The position numbers and the translations under genes were made by a program. From Spirosoma profusum (GTDB lineage: Bacteria; Bacteroidota; Bacteroidia; Cytophagales; Spirosomataceae): a DNA stretch of 64,000 nt. The notes beneath the pieces are model-generated. The model saw nothing but the letters and a program-made list of their open reading frames with translations, ran no database searches and had not been told where the DNA came from. Shown piece by piece: positions 19,123 to 28,353 of the stretch. The stretch's first letter is position 1. The number at the start of each line of letters is the position of its first letter. The stretch lies in assembly GCF_014699005.1 (NCBI RefSeq), contig NZ_JACWZY010000002.1, positions 372,001 through 436,000 on the forward strand. Reading direction: 5' to 3'.

Positions 19123-19479
19123 TTAGGCAATTGGCAAAGCTGCTAACGCTCGGTTATGGCTGGCCAGCTGAGGACGCAGACGGCGGGTCTGACGGCGGGA
19201 AATGGAAAGCTGCCTCGATTCAGAAAGTTCAACAAAGGGACTTTCCACGTAGCGGTATCGATACGCTATAATGTGTGCCGGATTCACCAGTGTGCCTTTA
19301 TGAATTCGCAGAAAGTTGGGTAATCGTTCTTCCAGCCGTTTGAGCGTAATGGCGACCAGCAACGGCTTTTGGCCCACTACGTATAAAGTAGTGTAGTTGC
19401 CCATAGCCTCAAGGTATTCGATGGCGGCAATCGGAATCGAGCGTTTCGTGGTAAAGTGGGGTAATTGAATCGTGTCCAT
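19123..19479 (-). CDS. Stand-alone LytTR DNA-binding protein
   Basis: This 118-residue protein is almost entirely a LytTR domain: RSIPIAAIEYLEAMGNYTTLY near 13-33, LKRLEERLPNFLRIHKGTLVNPAHI near 47-71 (the FLRIHKG/LVN segment is diagnostic), and a basic C-terminal tail (SISRRQTRRLRPQ). It has no receiver or membrane segment, so it may be constitutive or controlled by abundance or by a partner. Targets are unknown; the envelope operon just downstream is a candidate. Two further LytTR proteins occur at 41914 and 45879. Confidence 0.85.
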   Translation of the reverse strand: MDTIQLPHFTTKRSIPIAAIEYLEAMGNYTTLYVVGQKPLLVAITLKRLEERLPNFLRIHKGTLVNPAHIIAYRYRYVESPFVELSESRQLSISRRQTRRLRPQLASHNRALAALPIA

Positions 19480-19608
19480 TGAGCGTATTTGGTTGTTTCG
19501 TTTGTCAGTTGACGGACGAAACTAGGCGCTCGGCGACTCAAGCCCATTAGTAAGCTGGATGAAGTGTCAGAAAAAGAGGCTGAACTGTCATTTAAATGCC
19601 CCTGCGGG

Positions 19609-19935
19609 TCAATATTTTGTATTGCCTATGTATCGATAAAAGGCCTGCTCCTGTTTGGTAATGACTAAAAGGCGCCCCGCCATTTCATCGCTCAATCTGA
19701 GTTGTACGAAATTGTCTTCTGAGGGAATCTGACAAACGTGTCCTACTCGCATAAGTTCCCAGATGGCCTTAATGACCTCGCCGGTGGGGCCACTTATGTT
19801 TTCCATCAATACGGCTGGCGTCGTTACGTAGTTGGGCTGTGTAAGGAGATATTGTAAAACTTGCTGTTGGCGGGTGGGAAATTCGTTGATGCTTGTAATC
19901 ATGCCCGGTGAGGTGGTGTGCCTATATAACTTCAT
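19609..19935 (-). CDS. Small hypothetical protein, possible winged helix
   Basis: The 108-residue product contains FPTRQQQVLQYLLTQPNYVTTPAVLMENISGP split by predicted helices, then GEVIKAIWELMRVGHVCQI, a pattern that could be a winged helix-turn-helix (helix, TP start of the second helix, recognition-like helix, wing). An alternative ATG at 19902 removes the first 11 residues. There is no signal peptide. I do not recognise a family; DNA binding is only a structural guess. Upstream is the structured gap 19936-20368. Confidence 0.5.
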   Translation of the reverse strand: MKLYRHTTSPGMITSINEFPTRQQQVLQYLLTQPNYVTTPAVLMENISGPTGEVIKAIWELMRVGHVCQIPSEDNFVQLRLSDEMAGRLLVITKQEQAFYRYIGNTKY

Positions 19936-20368
19936 GAAATCACATCAGGTTTAGTGGACGAAGAATTATGCAATAAATCAGGATAATCATCCCGCCCATA
20001 CTTATGCGATAACGGCCTGATTTTTAGGTGTGTTCTGGCAAATAAAACTCCCTCATTGAACCTAAAAATCAGCCCATTAAAGATGCCCCGCACAGCCAAG
20101 CGGCCAGAGCGGGGACACTAACCCATAAATGATAAGAGTATGAAGATAGTAATTATTTGCTAGAGATACACACTAAATGGTAATTATTTTTTATTAATAG
20201 TAACATAAAGTTTATGGTAAATAGTATCAACAGCTCTGTGTGACATATCAATTTCGTCTGTCCCGAACAGTTTAAATGGGGTCCACAAGCGAGAAAAACA
20301 CTCGTTCAAAAACAAAATAGATTGATAGACTATTAGTATTCAGTACATACAGACTTGAAAGAAACATT
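19936..20368. other. Divergent intergenic region with two strong hairpins
   Basis: This 433-bp gap between divergent genes contains a 13-bp perfect inverted repeat (CTGATTTTTAGGT 20017-20029 with ACCTAAAAATCAG 20060-20072) and a GC-rich hairpin (CCCCGC 20086-20091 with GCGGGG 20109-20114, the loop holding a further GCC/GGC pair). Neither is followed by a T tract on either strand, so they are not simple terminators. From 20130 the DNA is AT-rich promoter-like sequence. No coding frame is convincing. Confidence 0.6.
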
Positions 20369-20761
20369 ATGATCAATCAGGAAAACATAAAAAAAGCTGC
20401 CCGGATTTTATTGGGCGGGTCGCTGATTTTAGCGGGGATCGGACACCTGACATTTGCCCGCAGAGAGTTTCAGGCGCAGGTCCCAGACCCGATTCCATTG
20501 AAGAAAGATGATACCGTAGTTTATTCCGGTATCGTCGAAATCGCATTGGGCAGTACGTTGATTTTAACCGATGAGGAGCACCAAAAAACGATTGGAAAAG
20601 TAGCGGCTGCATTTTTCACGGCTGTTTTTCCGGGTAATATTTCTCAGTACGTTAAGAGACGTAGTATGCCTGGTTTAGATACCGACCTAAAACGGTTTGT
20701 TCGATTGTTTTTCCAACCCGTGCTGGTCTTCTGGGCACTGAAAAGCACAGATAATGTTTAA
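20369..20761 (+). CDS. Small DoxX-like membrane protein
   Basis: 130 residues with helices near 10-27 (ARILLGGSLILAGIGHLTFA), 47-65, 73-91 and 108-125. The ARILLGGSLILAGIGHLTF opening followed by FQAQVPDPIP resembles the DoxX/DUF4267-type small membrane proteins that begin with a GHL/F motif. Their biochemical role is not settled. It lies alone, 124 bp before the response-regulator gene, and has no visible partner. Confidence 0.65.
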   Translation: MINQENIKKAARILLGGSLILAGIGHLTFARREFQAQVPDPIPLKKDDTVVYSGIVEIALGSTLILTDEEHQKTIGKVAAAFFTAVFPGNISQYVKRRSMPGLDTDLKRFVRLFFQPVLVFWALKSTDNV

Positions 20762-20884
20762 GGCTTCCCTATAGCTAATCTGTTGGATACGAATGCGTTT
20801 TTTTAATACCTTGCTTAGGCCGGGCGGAGACGCTGTAGCGCAAATAAGGTTGGCGCACTCGATGCAAACTCCGGTTGCTGAACT

Positions 20885-21517
20885 ATGATTAAACTTATTC
20901 TCGCTGATGATCACCAGTTGGTCCGACGTGGATTTCGGTCGCTGCTGGAAAGCCTGGATTTTGTCGAGGTGGTTGGTGAAGCGAGCAATGGGCAGGAGGT
21001 GATCGACTTATTGCGAAGTGGCAAACACGCTCAGGTGGTTCTGATGGATGTGGAGATGCCCATGCTGGACGGTATTTCGGCAACGGAGCAAATCAGTCGG
21101 GATTTCCTAGGCGTGAGTATTATTATGCTCACCATGCTCAACGTCAGAGAAGTTATTCAGGCTGCCGTTGGGAAGGGAGCCAAAGGTTTTTTGTTCAAGA
21201 ATGCCTCGCAAACAGAACTTAGCGAGGCCATTCGACGAGTGGCGGAAGGCGGTACGTATTTTACCAGTGAAGTGGCTTCAATTCTACTCAATACGTCCCA
21301 GCAACCAACCAACTCCCTCCTAACTCAGCTTTCGGAGCGGGAAGTTGAAATCCTGAAACTCGTGGCCGAAGGATATTCCAGCACCGAAATCGGCGAAAAG
21401 TTATTCATCTCTCCCCGAACGGTCGATACGCACCGCAATAACCTCATCCAGAAACTCAACGTCAACGGAATTGTTGGGCTCGTGCGGTTTGCCATCCAGC
21501 AGAAATTGGTGGGCTAA
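20885..21517 (+). CDS. NarL/FixJ-type response regulator
   Basis: The 210-residue protein has a receiver domain (acidic pair D8/D9, phospho-acceptor D55 in VVLMDVEMPML, K105-type lysine in GAKGFLFKNA) and a LuxR-type helix-turn-helix (QLSEREVEILKLVAEGYSS and FISPRTVDTHRNNLIQKL). It would dimerise on phosphorylation and bind DNA. The convergent histidine kinase at 21563 is the obvious partner, as NarL-type regulators pair with HisKA_3 kinases. Targets are unknown. Confidence 0.95.
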   Translation: MIKLILADDHQLVRRGFRSLLESLDFVEVVGEASNGQEVIDLLRSGKHAQVVLMDVEMPMLDGISATEQISRDFLGVSIIMLTMLNVREVIQAAVGKGAKGFLFKNASQTELSEAIRRVAEGGTYFTSEVASILLNTSQQPTNSLLTQLSEREVEILKLVAEGYSSTEIGEKLFISPRTVDTHRNNLIQKLNVNGIVGLVRFAIQQKLVG

Positions 21518-21562
21518 CTTGCTGAATTGCTGGCGCCAGCAAAACGTTAATTGATGTATTCG

Positions 21563-23488
21563 TTAATCAACCGGTATACGTACCGTTGCAACTGTTCCTG
21601 TAGGTTCGCCCTTTTCGGAGGTGTACGTACCGCTTAACGTACTAACTCTACTCAAAATATTCAGTAATCCCATGCTGCCTCTGCGCTTTGCTTCGTCGAA
21701 GTCAAAGCTCTTGCCATTGTCTTCGATCCGCATAATCAGGTTGTTCCCCGCCTGATACAATTGCAGAATTACTTTATCCGCCTGGGCGTGTTTCAGTACG
21801 TTGTTGAGCAATTCCTGAGCAATGCGGTATAAACCCAGTTCCGTTTTTTCATTTAGGCGCGTTGGCAAATTAAAATGGTCGAATTCAGTTTGTAAGCCCA
21901 CCGGCTCAAGGCTGTTACGTAGCAGCATTTCCAGACTGGGCACTAAGCCATGCTGTTCTAAGGTGGGCGGCATCATTACGTGCGCGATGTTGCGGACTTC
22001 CGTACACGAGTCATTTAATTGCGACGATAAGTCCTCCAGTCGCTGAGCTTCGGCGGGTGCTACGTTGCCGAGTCTGTTCTGTAATACGTTAAACCCCAGT
22101 TTGAGCGCAACCAGTTCCTGGGCAATTCCGTCGTGAAGATCTTTGGCGATACGTCGGCGCTCGGCTTCCTGCGCTTCAATAACTGCATTCAAGCCCAACT
22201 GCTGCTCCCGAATAACGGCCGCGTCCAATAGCGCTTTCTGTTTGAGCCGTGAACGGCTGTAGTATAAATAACCCAATAGGAGTAAAGCCAATAGGCTGAG
22301 AGCTAATGTAATAAGCCACGTACGCTGGCGAAAATTCTGTTCACGTTGCTCAAGTAATTCCTTTTCTTTCTTTGCCGTCTCGTATTTTACCTGCGTTTCT
22401 GAGATTTTCTCAGCAATGGTTTCGTTGTTCACCGAATCCCGATACGTTCGGGCTAGTTCTTCATAGAGGTTCAGGTTTTTATACTCCCGCTTGGCCGATA
22501 CCAATTGTACTTGCAGTTGGTAAATCTCAGCTAAATAATTTTTGTCGTTGAACTTCTTGGCGACAGCCAGGGCCTGATCGATATACTTCGTGGCAGAATC
22601 CAACTGGTTTTTTACCTGAAAAATACTGCCCGCACCCGCACTCGGCACAATGAGCGCGGACTCATCACCCACCTCACGGGCGGCCCGACAAGCTTTTAGA
22701 AATGCGGCTAAAGCCTCATCGGGCCGGTCAGATTTCTGATAGGCATTTCCCTGTTCGGCATAGGAACGCGCCAATAGGTGACCGTTTTGCTGCTGCTGGC
22801 CGATACGTACGGCTTTATTGGCATAATCCAGGGCTTCTTTGTAGCGATTAGATATATAACAGATCGTAGCCAGGTTAGTGTACACATAGCCCAGACTCAC
22901 AATATCGCTCGGTTTGGGAAGTTTATGGGTAGAGAAGTAGTTGGCTACCTGCAAAAAACTCTTTTCTGCTTCCGACCTGCGCCCCAATCTCATGTTGACG
23001 GTTCCTACGTTGTTTTGTAAACTATAAGCTTGAAAAAGGTCATTAGCTTTCTCGGCAGGCGGAATCCCCTGTAAATAATAGCCGAGTGCGCTCTCAAAAT
23101 TTCCTTTGTAAAACTCCGCATTTCCTAATCCCATGTAGGCCCGTGACGTAGAGGAGTCGTTTTTGAGTTTAATAGCTAATGGCAGCGCTTTTTGAGAAAA
23201 ATACTTTATGCTATCACTATTGCCGTAAAACACATATGCCCGATTTAGCGCCAGATTACAACGCATGATAGCCTCTTCGTCGGCCAGTTTTTCGGCCTCG
23301 GTTAATGCTTTTCGCCCATAGAAAATTCCTTTTCGTATGTCGGTTGACAAATACGCATTACACAGTTCCCGCAGGGTTTTGGGACGCTGCGATGCGGGCG
23401 TTGTCAACAGCACTTTTTCCAGACTATCGGTTTTGGTTTGGGCGAACAAACTGCTCGATAGGAACAGGCAGATAAGCAGCTTTTTCAT
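21563..23488 (-). CDS. TPR-containing sensor histidine kinase (HisKA_3 type)
   Basis: The 641-residue protein has a signal peptide (MKKLLICLFLSSSLFAQ), six or seven TPR-like repeats spanning about 30-330 in the periplasm, a coiled region, one membrane helix near 392-409 (WLITLALSLLALLLLGYLYY), then HisKA_3 with EAERRRIAKDLHDGIAQE (phospho-His in DLHDG) and a HATPase domain (ELLNNVLKHAQAD, IEDNGKSFD, GSMGLLNI). This is the common Bacteroidota TPR-kinase design. It ends 46 bp from the stop of the NarL-type regulator on the other strand and probably phosphorylates it. The periplasmic signal is unknown. Confidence 0.93.
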   Translation of the reverse strand: MKKLLICLFLSSSLFAQTKTDSLEKVLLTTPASQRPKTLRELCNAYLSTDIRKGIFYGRKALTEAEKLADEEAIMRCNLALNRAYVFYGNSDSIKYFSQKALPLAIKLKNDSSTSRAYMGLGNAEFYKGNFESALGYYLQGIPPAEKANDLFQAYSLQNNVGTVNMRLGRRSEAEKSFLQVANYFSTHKLPKPSDIVSLGYVYTNLATICYISNRYKEALDYANKAVRIGQQQQNGHLLARSYAEQGNAYQKSDRPDEALAAFLKACRAAREVGDESALIVPSAGAGSIFQVKNQLDSATKYIDQALAVAKKFNDKNYLAEIYQLQVQLVSAKREYKNLNLYEELARTYRDSVNNETIAEKISETQVKYETAKKEKELLEQREQNFRQRTWLITLALSLLALLLLGYLYYSRSRLKQKALLDAAVIREQQLGLNAVIEAQEAERRRIAKDLHDGIAQELVALKLGFNVLQNRLGNVAPAEAQRLEDLSSQLNDSCTEVRNIAHVMMPPTLEQHGLVPSLEMLLRNSLEPVGLQTEFDHFNLPTRLNEKTELGLYRIAQELLNNVLKHAQADKVILQLYQAGNNLIMRIEDNGKSFDFDEAKRRGSMGLLNILSRVSTLSGTYTSEKGEPTGTVATVRIPVD

Positions 23489-23669
23489 AGGAGTTTACGG
23501 AAGGAATCGACACGTAAAGTTGGCAGAAAATCAGCAAAATACGCAGATCTGCGTAGTCAGATTACGAACATCTGCTGATGATTGAGGAGGTCGGTTGAGC
23601 CGAACTTTGTTTCATCAAATCAATCAATTTTTAATCAACTCAATTCACGAAAAATCAATAACCATTCTC

Positions 23670-24524
23670 ATGAAAAAGTCAGTTATCTACTTCATAAGCA
23701 TTATGACCGCTACGTTGGTTAATTCAGCCAACCTTCAGGCGCAAACCAAGCCAGCCGCCCGTAAATCGGTTGCGCCCGCTGCCCGAACAACCACGAGTCC
23801 GGCAAAAAAAGTGGCTTCATCTGTCACCTATACTCAACGTCCGGCGGCAACACCAGCGCCAGCAATGGCGATCGTTCAGCCAGCGGCAACGCCCGTCTCT
23901 AAAGTTTCGCACCCGCAACAAATACCCCCTAGAGTCGTTCATGCACCCGCTGCAGAGAGCCGATTCCGGATTGGATTTCGCGCCGGTGTTAACTCATCAA
24001 AAATAACCGGTATGGATGTTTCAGCGTTGGGATCTGGCGTTCAGTTTGCTCGCGTTACGGGTTTTCATACGGGTGTCATGTTCAATATTGGTGGACCATC
24101 TTTTTCCATACAGCCCGAAATTCTGTACAGTCAATACGGCACTCGGCTGAATTTGGGCAGTGATTACATCCAACTGAAATACAGTCTTCTGGAGGTTCCC
24201 CTGCTGCTGAAAGCCTCTTTCGGTCAGCCAAACCTTCGGTTCTTCGTCAATGCGGGACCGATGGCAACTTATACAATGAACGGTACGGCTTCGTTTATGG
24301 AATCTGGGCAATCGGGTTCGCAGGAGATCGATTTGACGGGTACGGGCCGTTTTTCGTTCGGAGCCACCGGCGGGGCAGGGGTTTCAATGCAAGCGGGTCC
24401 GGGAGCGGTTCAACTGGAAGCCCGGTACAACTATCTATTTTCCACCAATGAGAATGGCGATAAACTGAATCCCCAAAACCTGATGGTATCCGTTGGCTAC
24501 CTGATTCCGCTGGGAGGGCGCTAA
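23670..24524 (+). CDS. Porin-family outer-membrane beta-barrel protein
   Basis: From the ATG at 23670 the protein has 284 residues: a signal peptide (VIYFISIMTATLVNSANLQA), an Ala/Pro/Lys-rich low-complexity linker (about 27-105), and an eight-strand-like barrel (FRIGFRAGVNSSKITG ... FSIQPEILYSQYG ... LLEVPLLLKASFG ... AVQLEARYNYLF) ending MVSVGYLIPLGGR. This matches the PorT-like OMP_b-brl_2 family. An upstream in-frame extension to 23595 lacks signal character and is rejected. The proline-rich linker may reach through the periplasm or bind peptidoglycan. Confidence 0.82.
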   Translation: MKKSVIYFISIMTATLVNSANLQAQTKPAARKSVAPAARTTTSPAKKVASSVTYTQRPAATPAPAMAIVQPAATPVSKVSHPQQIPPRVVHAPAAESRFRIGFRAGVNSSKITGMDVSALGSGVQFARVTGFHTGVMFNIGGPSFSIQPEILYSQYGTRLNLGSDYIQLKYSLLEVPLLLKASFGQPNLRFFVNAGPMATYTMNGTASFMESGQSGSQEIDLTGTGRFSFGATGGAGVSMQAGPGAVQLEARYNYLFSTNENGDKLNPQNLMVSVGYLIPLGGR

Positions 24525-24527
24525 CCG

Positions 24528-24653
24528 ATGGCTTCACCAAAGTCTACCATTCCCTGGAAATCCTTCCTTCCAAATCCCTGGGTCATCTTTCTTTTACTTT
24601 TGTTCTCGGTATTGCTGGTGACCTCAAAATGGCTTTGGATGAAATTAGACTGA
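24528..24653 (+). CDS. 41-residue single-pass membrane protein
   Basis: A short frame opens 3 bp after the porin stop: MASPKSTIPWKSFLPNPW, then a hydrophobic helix (VIFLLLLFSVLLVTS, residues 19-33), then a basic/aromatic end KWLWMKLD. One hydrophobic span flanked by Trp and Lys is what a real small membrane protein looks like. Close spacing to the porin gene and a terminator shortly after (24698) support expression as the second gene of the operon. The function is unknown. No homology evidence is available to me. Confidence 0.5.
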   Translation: MASPKSTIPWKSFLPNPWVIFLLLLFSVLLVTSKWLWMKLD

Positions 24654-24697
24654 AACTGATACAGACACGTAGTACTTTTGCTACGTAGCACCAATTC

Positions 24698-24755
24698 TAA
24701 CAGATGATACGTTGGCAATTATGCACTAACGTATCATCTGTTACGTTTTTCTTTC
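24698..24755 (+). terminator. Perfect 16-bp stem terminator abutting the next start codon
   Basis: TAACAGATGATACGTT (24698-24713) pairs perfectly with AACGTATCATCTGTTA (24728-24743), followed by CGTTTTTCTTTC and directly by the ATG at 24756. It can terminate the porin/small-protein transcript. A TACTTTTG box at 24673-24680 upstream would place the hairpin in the leader of the 24756 gene. Confidence 0.8.
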
Positions 24756-27700
24756 ATGTCATCTTTATTTTTCTGGAACGACTGGCGCCAGCCTTACCGG
24801 TTCGCCTATTTAGTCAGTTTTAGTGTACTCATTATCAGTTTAGTAGGATTCGTTATTGCCTGGGTACGTGGCCTCGGAAATGTTGTCCGTTGGGACGTAT
24901 TGAGCGAACTGAACGAAGTTCCTGTCATTTTTCATTCTTTCACCGATGGTCTGCTCGATTACGCTGTCGATGGAAAAGCTTACGCAGTTTCCGAGCAGTT
25001 TCTAGCCGGTAGTATGCAGGTACGTCCCGAAGTGGCCACGGCGCTGCTGACCGGAGTTGGAGTAGCGTTTGTGTTGATTATCAGTGCTGTTACCCGTTTC
25101 GACCGGATACGCTACCTAGTGAGCATGGGCATACTGATTCTCGGACTGGCTTTTTTTCGTTGGGAAATGCTCGAAATTCCGGGCCTGGAGAGCAATTATA
25201 TTTTTATGTTGCTCACGTTCCTGTTTGGGTCGGTGAGTTATTACTTTCACGCCTTTCGTTCCGATTATCCTATCCTGATTCGACTGGCTGTTTTTGGTCT
25301 GCTAACGGGCCTGATAGCGATCGGCCTTGCTACGTTGTCGACCATTGCGTTTCCGGCGATGGCGCTGGTGAGCTACGGAATGCCGGTTTTACTGGTATAC
25401 AGTGCCGGATTCATTTTCTTTATTTCCATCGAAATTATTGCCGGATTGGTCTGGCTCACATCGGTTGGCCGAACGGAAGAGTCACCAACGCAGCTAGGAC
25501 CACGGCGAGTGCTGGGTGTAAATAATCTGCTGTTTATCAGTGTTTTGTATTTTGTAAACCTGATACTTATCTGGCTGAAAAATACGAAATCGATTGACTG
25601 GGATATTCTGTCCATCAGCCCATTTCTTATCTATCTGATTTCGATAACACTGGGTATCTGGGGTTTCCGGCGATTGATTCAGCAACAGGATACCGTTTCA
25701 TTTCGAGATTCAGGTGCCTTTCTGTATGTCGGACTGGCGCTGATCACTACGTTGACTATTGCGTACACCTTCGCCACTGCCAACGACCCATTAGTGGAGT
25801 TATTTGAAGATCTTATTGTCGATACACATTTGGTAATGGGCGTGTTTTTTCTGGCGTACGTCCTGATTAATTTCTGGCCTATTTATCAGCAGAATTTGCC
25901 TGTATATCGCGTGCTTTACAAACCCAGGCGCCTGGAATTGAGTTTGTTTCGCGTAGTGGCTGTGTTTGGCGTCGTGGTTATGCTGGTGTTCGGCAGCGAC
26001 ATTACGTTCCGGCAAAGTATGGCGGGCTATTACAACGGACTCGCCGATTACTACTTTGCCGCTGGAGAAGGTACCTCGGCTAATGCGTTTTATCAGCGGG
26101 CACTCGAAAGCGAGTTTCAGAATCACAAATCCAACTACGCGCTGGCCTCGATGGCGATGGCGCAGAATAATCAGCCAGTGGCGGCTTTTTTCTACAACCA
26201 GTCGTTGCTGAAACAGCCAAATCCGCAGGATTATATAGGACTGAGTCAGGCATATCTTCAGTCAAATCTTTTTTTTGAAGCGGTCAAAGCGCTGCAAAAA
26301 GGCATTCGCGCCTTTCCCGGCAGTGGCGAATTGCAAAACAATTTGGGGTACCTTTACTCCCGCACCAGCGTAGCCGATTCAGCGTACTATTATTTTACAA
26401 ATGCCGCGAGCAACGCAAATCGCGATGAAGTGCCCGAGTCGAATCTGCTGGCCTTGTATGCACGTAACCCGAAAGTACTGCTTGCCGATTCAACCTTAGC
26501 TCGCAACGTAGCACAATCGTCGTATGAGTCGTACCAGGCCAATGCGCTGGCTTTACGGCTGGTCGCTCAAGCCGATACGTCCCAACCCAACCAACCCGAC
26601 TGGCTCAGTGGCGACGTAATAAAAGAAGGATTAAGCGTTGGTCGATTTGCCAGTTTGTATAATTATGCGCTGGCCGATAATCGCCCGAATGCTACGTTGG
26701 CTGCTACGTTACAGAAGGTTTCAACCATGCCTGTTAACCAGGATTTTTCGGACGATTTGCTATTGGCTCGCGCCGTAACCGAATATAAGAGGTACAACCA
26801 CCCCACAGCTTTCGGTTTACTGGAACAGCTTGCAGAAGTGAACCAGCAAAACGGGGCCGCTTTTCGATCGATTGCGGGTTTGTGGCAACTGGAACAAGGT
26901 TTATTCGGAAAAGCCGCCGAAACCTTTGGTTACAATAGCGATACTACGTCGATCTACTACCGCGCTGTTGCTTATACCAAAGCCAACAACCCGGTACTAG
27001 CGCAATCGCTCTGGGAAACAGCTTCCAAAAACGATCCGGCTGTAACGGCTATTAAACAGGTGTATTATCAGGAACGCAAACCCCAGACCGATCTGGAGAA
27101 AGCCTTCTACGCAACGTATCGAATTGATGATCCGAACCGGGGGGCGTATTGGGAAACCATTCAGAGTCCCAATCTGAAAACGGCAGCTGGTGTGGCACTG
27201 ACAAACGATTTTCTCGATCAGTTGCAGTGGCGTAACGCGCAACTGGTTCTGGCGGGTTTGCCCGATTCTACCCTTGTTAATCCTGTTTCTTTGTCGTTAC
27301 GGAACGTAGCGGCCATACGTCTGTCAGCCTTCCGACGTAGCGTTGGCTCGGCGGAAACGATGGCGAAGAAAACCATTCTACCTCAATACCAGGCTGAGCG
27401 GGATTATTGGCTGGCACAGACCTACGAACGTACCCGGAACGTAGCAAAGGCAAGGCAAGCCTACAAAAATGCATTGAAGCTCGCCCCGCTGAATGGACGT
27501 ATTACCGCATCGGCCGCTCAGTTTGAACAGCAACAGAAGCAAACCAAACGAGCGTATGAACTGGTGCTGACGGCCTTGCCTTTCAATGAAGACAATGCCG
27601 AACTGCTTAAAACCTACGTTACGTTGTGTCTGGATCTAAGCCTGTTCGACTACGCGCAAAACGGCATGGACAAATACCGGGCCGCAGCCAAACCTGCCGA

Positions 27701-27776
27701 CTATCAGGCGTTTCAGGCGATTTATCAGGAAAAATTGGCGTCGGTCGAAAACAGTCGTCAAAAATTCCTGCAATAA
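24756..27776 (+). CDS. Large polytopic membrane protein with C-terminal TPR repeats
   Basis: This 1006-residue protein has 11 or so membrane helices in the first 412 residues (for example 21-40, 90-108, 170-220, 319-337, 395-412), then a long periplasmic or cytoplasmic alpha-solenoid. TPR-like units are clear at about 425-460 (YYNGLADYYFAAGEG), 460-560 and again 885-950 (WLAQTYERTRNVAKARQAYKNALKLAP). I do not recognise a named family. It could be a scaffold in the envelope. It is followed after 23 bp by a 180-residue gene, then an ABC ATPase, all co-directional. Confidence 0.75.
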   Translation: MSSLFFWNDWRQPYRFAYLVSFSVLIISLVGFVIAWVRGLGNVVRWDVLSELNEVPVIFHSFTDGLLDYAVDGKAYAVSEQFLAGSMQVRPEVATALLTGVGVAFVLIISAVTRFDRIRYLVSMGILILGLAFFRWEMLEIPGLESNYIFMLLTFLFGSVSYYFHAFRSDYPILIRLAVFGLLTGLIAIGLATLSTIAFPAMALVSYGMPVLLVYSAGFIFFISIEIIAGLVWLTSVGRTEESPTQLGPRRVLGVNNLLFISVLYFVNLILIWLKNTKSIDWDILSISPFLIYLISITLGIWGFRRLIQQQDTVSFRDSGAFLYVGLALITTLTIAYTFATANDPLVELFEDLIVDTHLVMGVFFLAYVLINFWPIYQQNLPVYRVLYKPRRLELSLFRVVAVFGVVVMLVFGSDITFRQSMAGYYNGLADYYFAAGEGTSANAFYQRALESEFQNHKSNYALASMAMAQNNQPVAAFFYNQSLLKQPNPQDYIGLSQAYLQSNLFFEAVKALQKGIRAFPGSGELQNNLGYLYSRTSVADSAYYYFTNAASNANRDEVPESNLLALYARNPKVLLADSTLARNVAQSSYESYQANALALRLVAQADTSQPNQPDWLSGDVIKEGLSVGRFASLYNYALADNRPNATLAATLQKVSTMPVNQDFSDDLLLARAVTEYKRYNHPTAFGLLEQLAEVNQQNGAAFRSIAGLWQLEQGLFGKAAETFGYNSDTTSIYYRAVAYTKANNPVLAQSLWETASKNDPAVTAIKQVYYQERKPQTDLEKAFYATYRIDDPNRGAYWETIQSPNLKTAAGVALTNDFLDQLQWRNAQLVLAGLPDSTLVNPVSLSLRNVAAIRLSAFRRSVGSAETMAKKTILPQYQAERDYWLAQTYERTRNVAKARQAYKNALKLAPLNGRITASAAQFEQQQKQTKRAYELVLTALPFNEDNAELLKTYVTLCLDLSLFDYAQNGMDKYRAAAKPADYQAFQAIYQEKLASVENSRQKFLQ

Positions 27777-27778
27777 GG

Positions 27779-27786
27779 TAGCTTTG
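27779..27786 (+). promoter_or_regulatory. Possible -7 element TAGCTTTG
   Basis: TAGCTTTG matches the Bacteroidota -7 consensus TAnnTTTG and lies between 27776 and the ATG at 27800. The leader would be only about 8 bases, and no clear TTTG -33 element is seen, so the call is weak. Confidence 0.3.
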
Positions 27787-27799
27787 CTTGTTAACTTAA

Positions 27800-28342
27800 A
27801 TGAATCTGTTGATGAGCCGGAAATTGAATTGGGTGAAAGAAGCCTTCAGCCGCGAAATTAGCCTTATGCAAGATGGTCAGGTGGTGGGTGGAATGCACCG
27901 AAACGGATTTAGCCGTGACGTAGACGCTTTCCTAAACAATGTTCAGTTAAGGTTCGACGTAATGGGTTTTCTTGTTCAGTCGGTCAATATTCACGATATC
28001 AACGCCAACAACCAGATTATAGGTACCATTGAGTTCAGTTTCGGAAAACGTGCCGAACTGAAACTGAATAATGGGTCTAACTATCTCTGGAAGCGGCACA
28101 ACGTACTGATGCGGGAATGGGATATGATTCGCGAAAACGCCGATGGATCACCCGAAAAAGAGATTGTCAATTATGACCTGACTCGCCGGTTTTTTGAAGA
28201 ACAAGGTGATATTACTGTAGACGAAAACGGAGAAACAAAGTCGGTTGAGGTTATTATCCTGACAGGTTTGTTCATTCGAAATTACTTTCAACGTCGTCGG
28301 CGGATGGCTGCGGTGGCAGCTGCAGGCGTAGCATCCAGATAA
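27800..28342 (+). CDS. Conserved hypothetical protein, possibly tubby/LURP-like
   Basis: The 180-residue product begins with [20 protein letters not shown]; a second ATG at 27812 is possible. It contains alternating strands ([32 protein letters not shown]) followed by an acidic insert and a basic C-terminal helix ([19 protein letters not shown]). The strand-rich core with lysine/tryptophan at YLWKRHN recalls LURP-one/tubby-like or scramblase-like folds, but this is a resemblance only. It is 12 bp upstream of the ABC ATPase gene, which suggests joint expression. Confidence 0.55.
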   Translation: MNLLMSRKLNWVKEAFSREISLMQDGQVVGGMHRNGFSRDVDAFLNNVQLRFDVMGFLVQSVNIHDINANNQIIGTIEFSFGKRAELKLNNGSNYLWKRHNVLMREWDMIRENADGSPEKEIVNYDLTRRFFEEQGDITVDENGETKSVEVIILTGLFIRNYFQRRRRMAAVAAAGVASR

Positions 28343-28353
28343 CTCAAGTCAGT

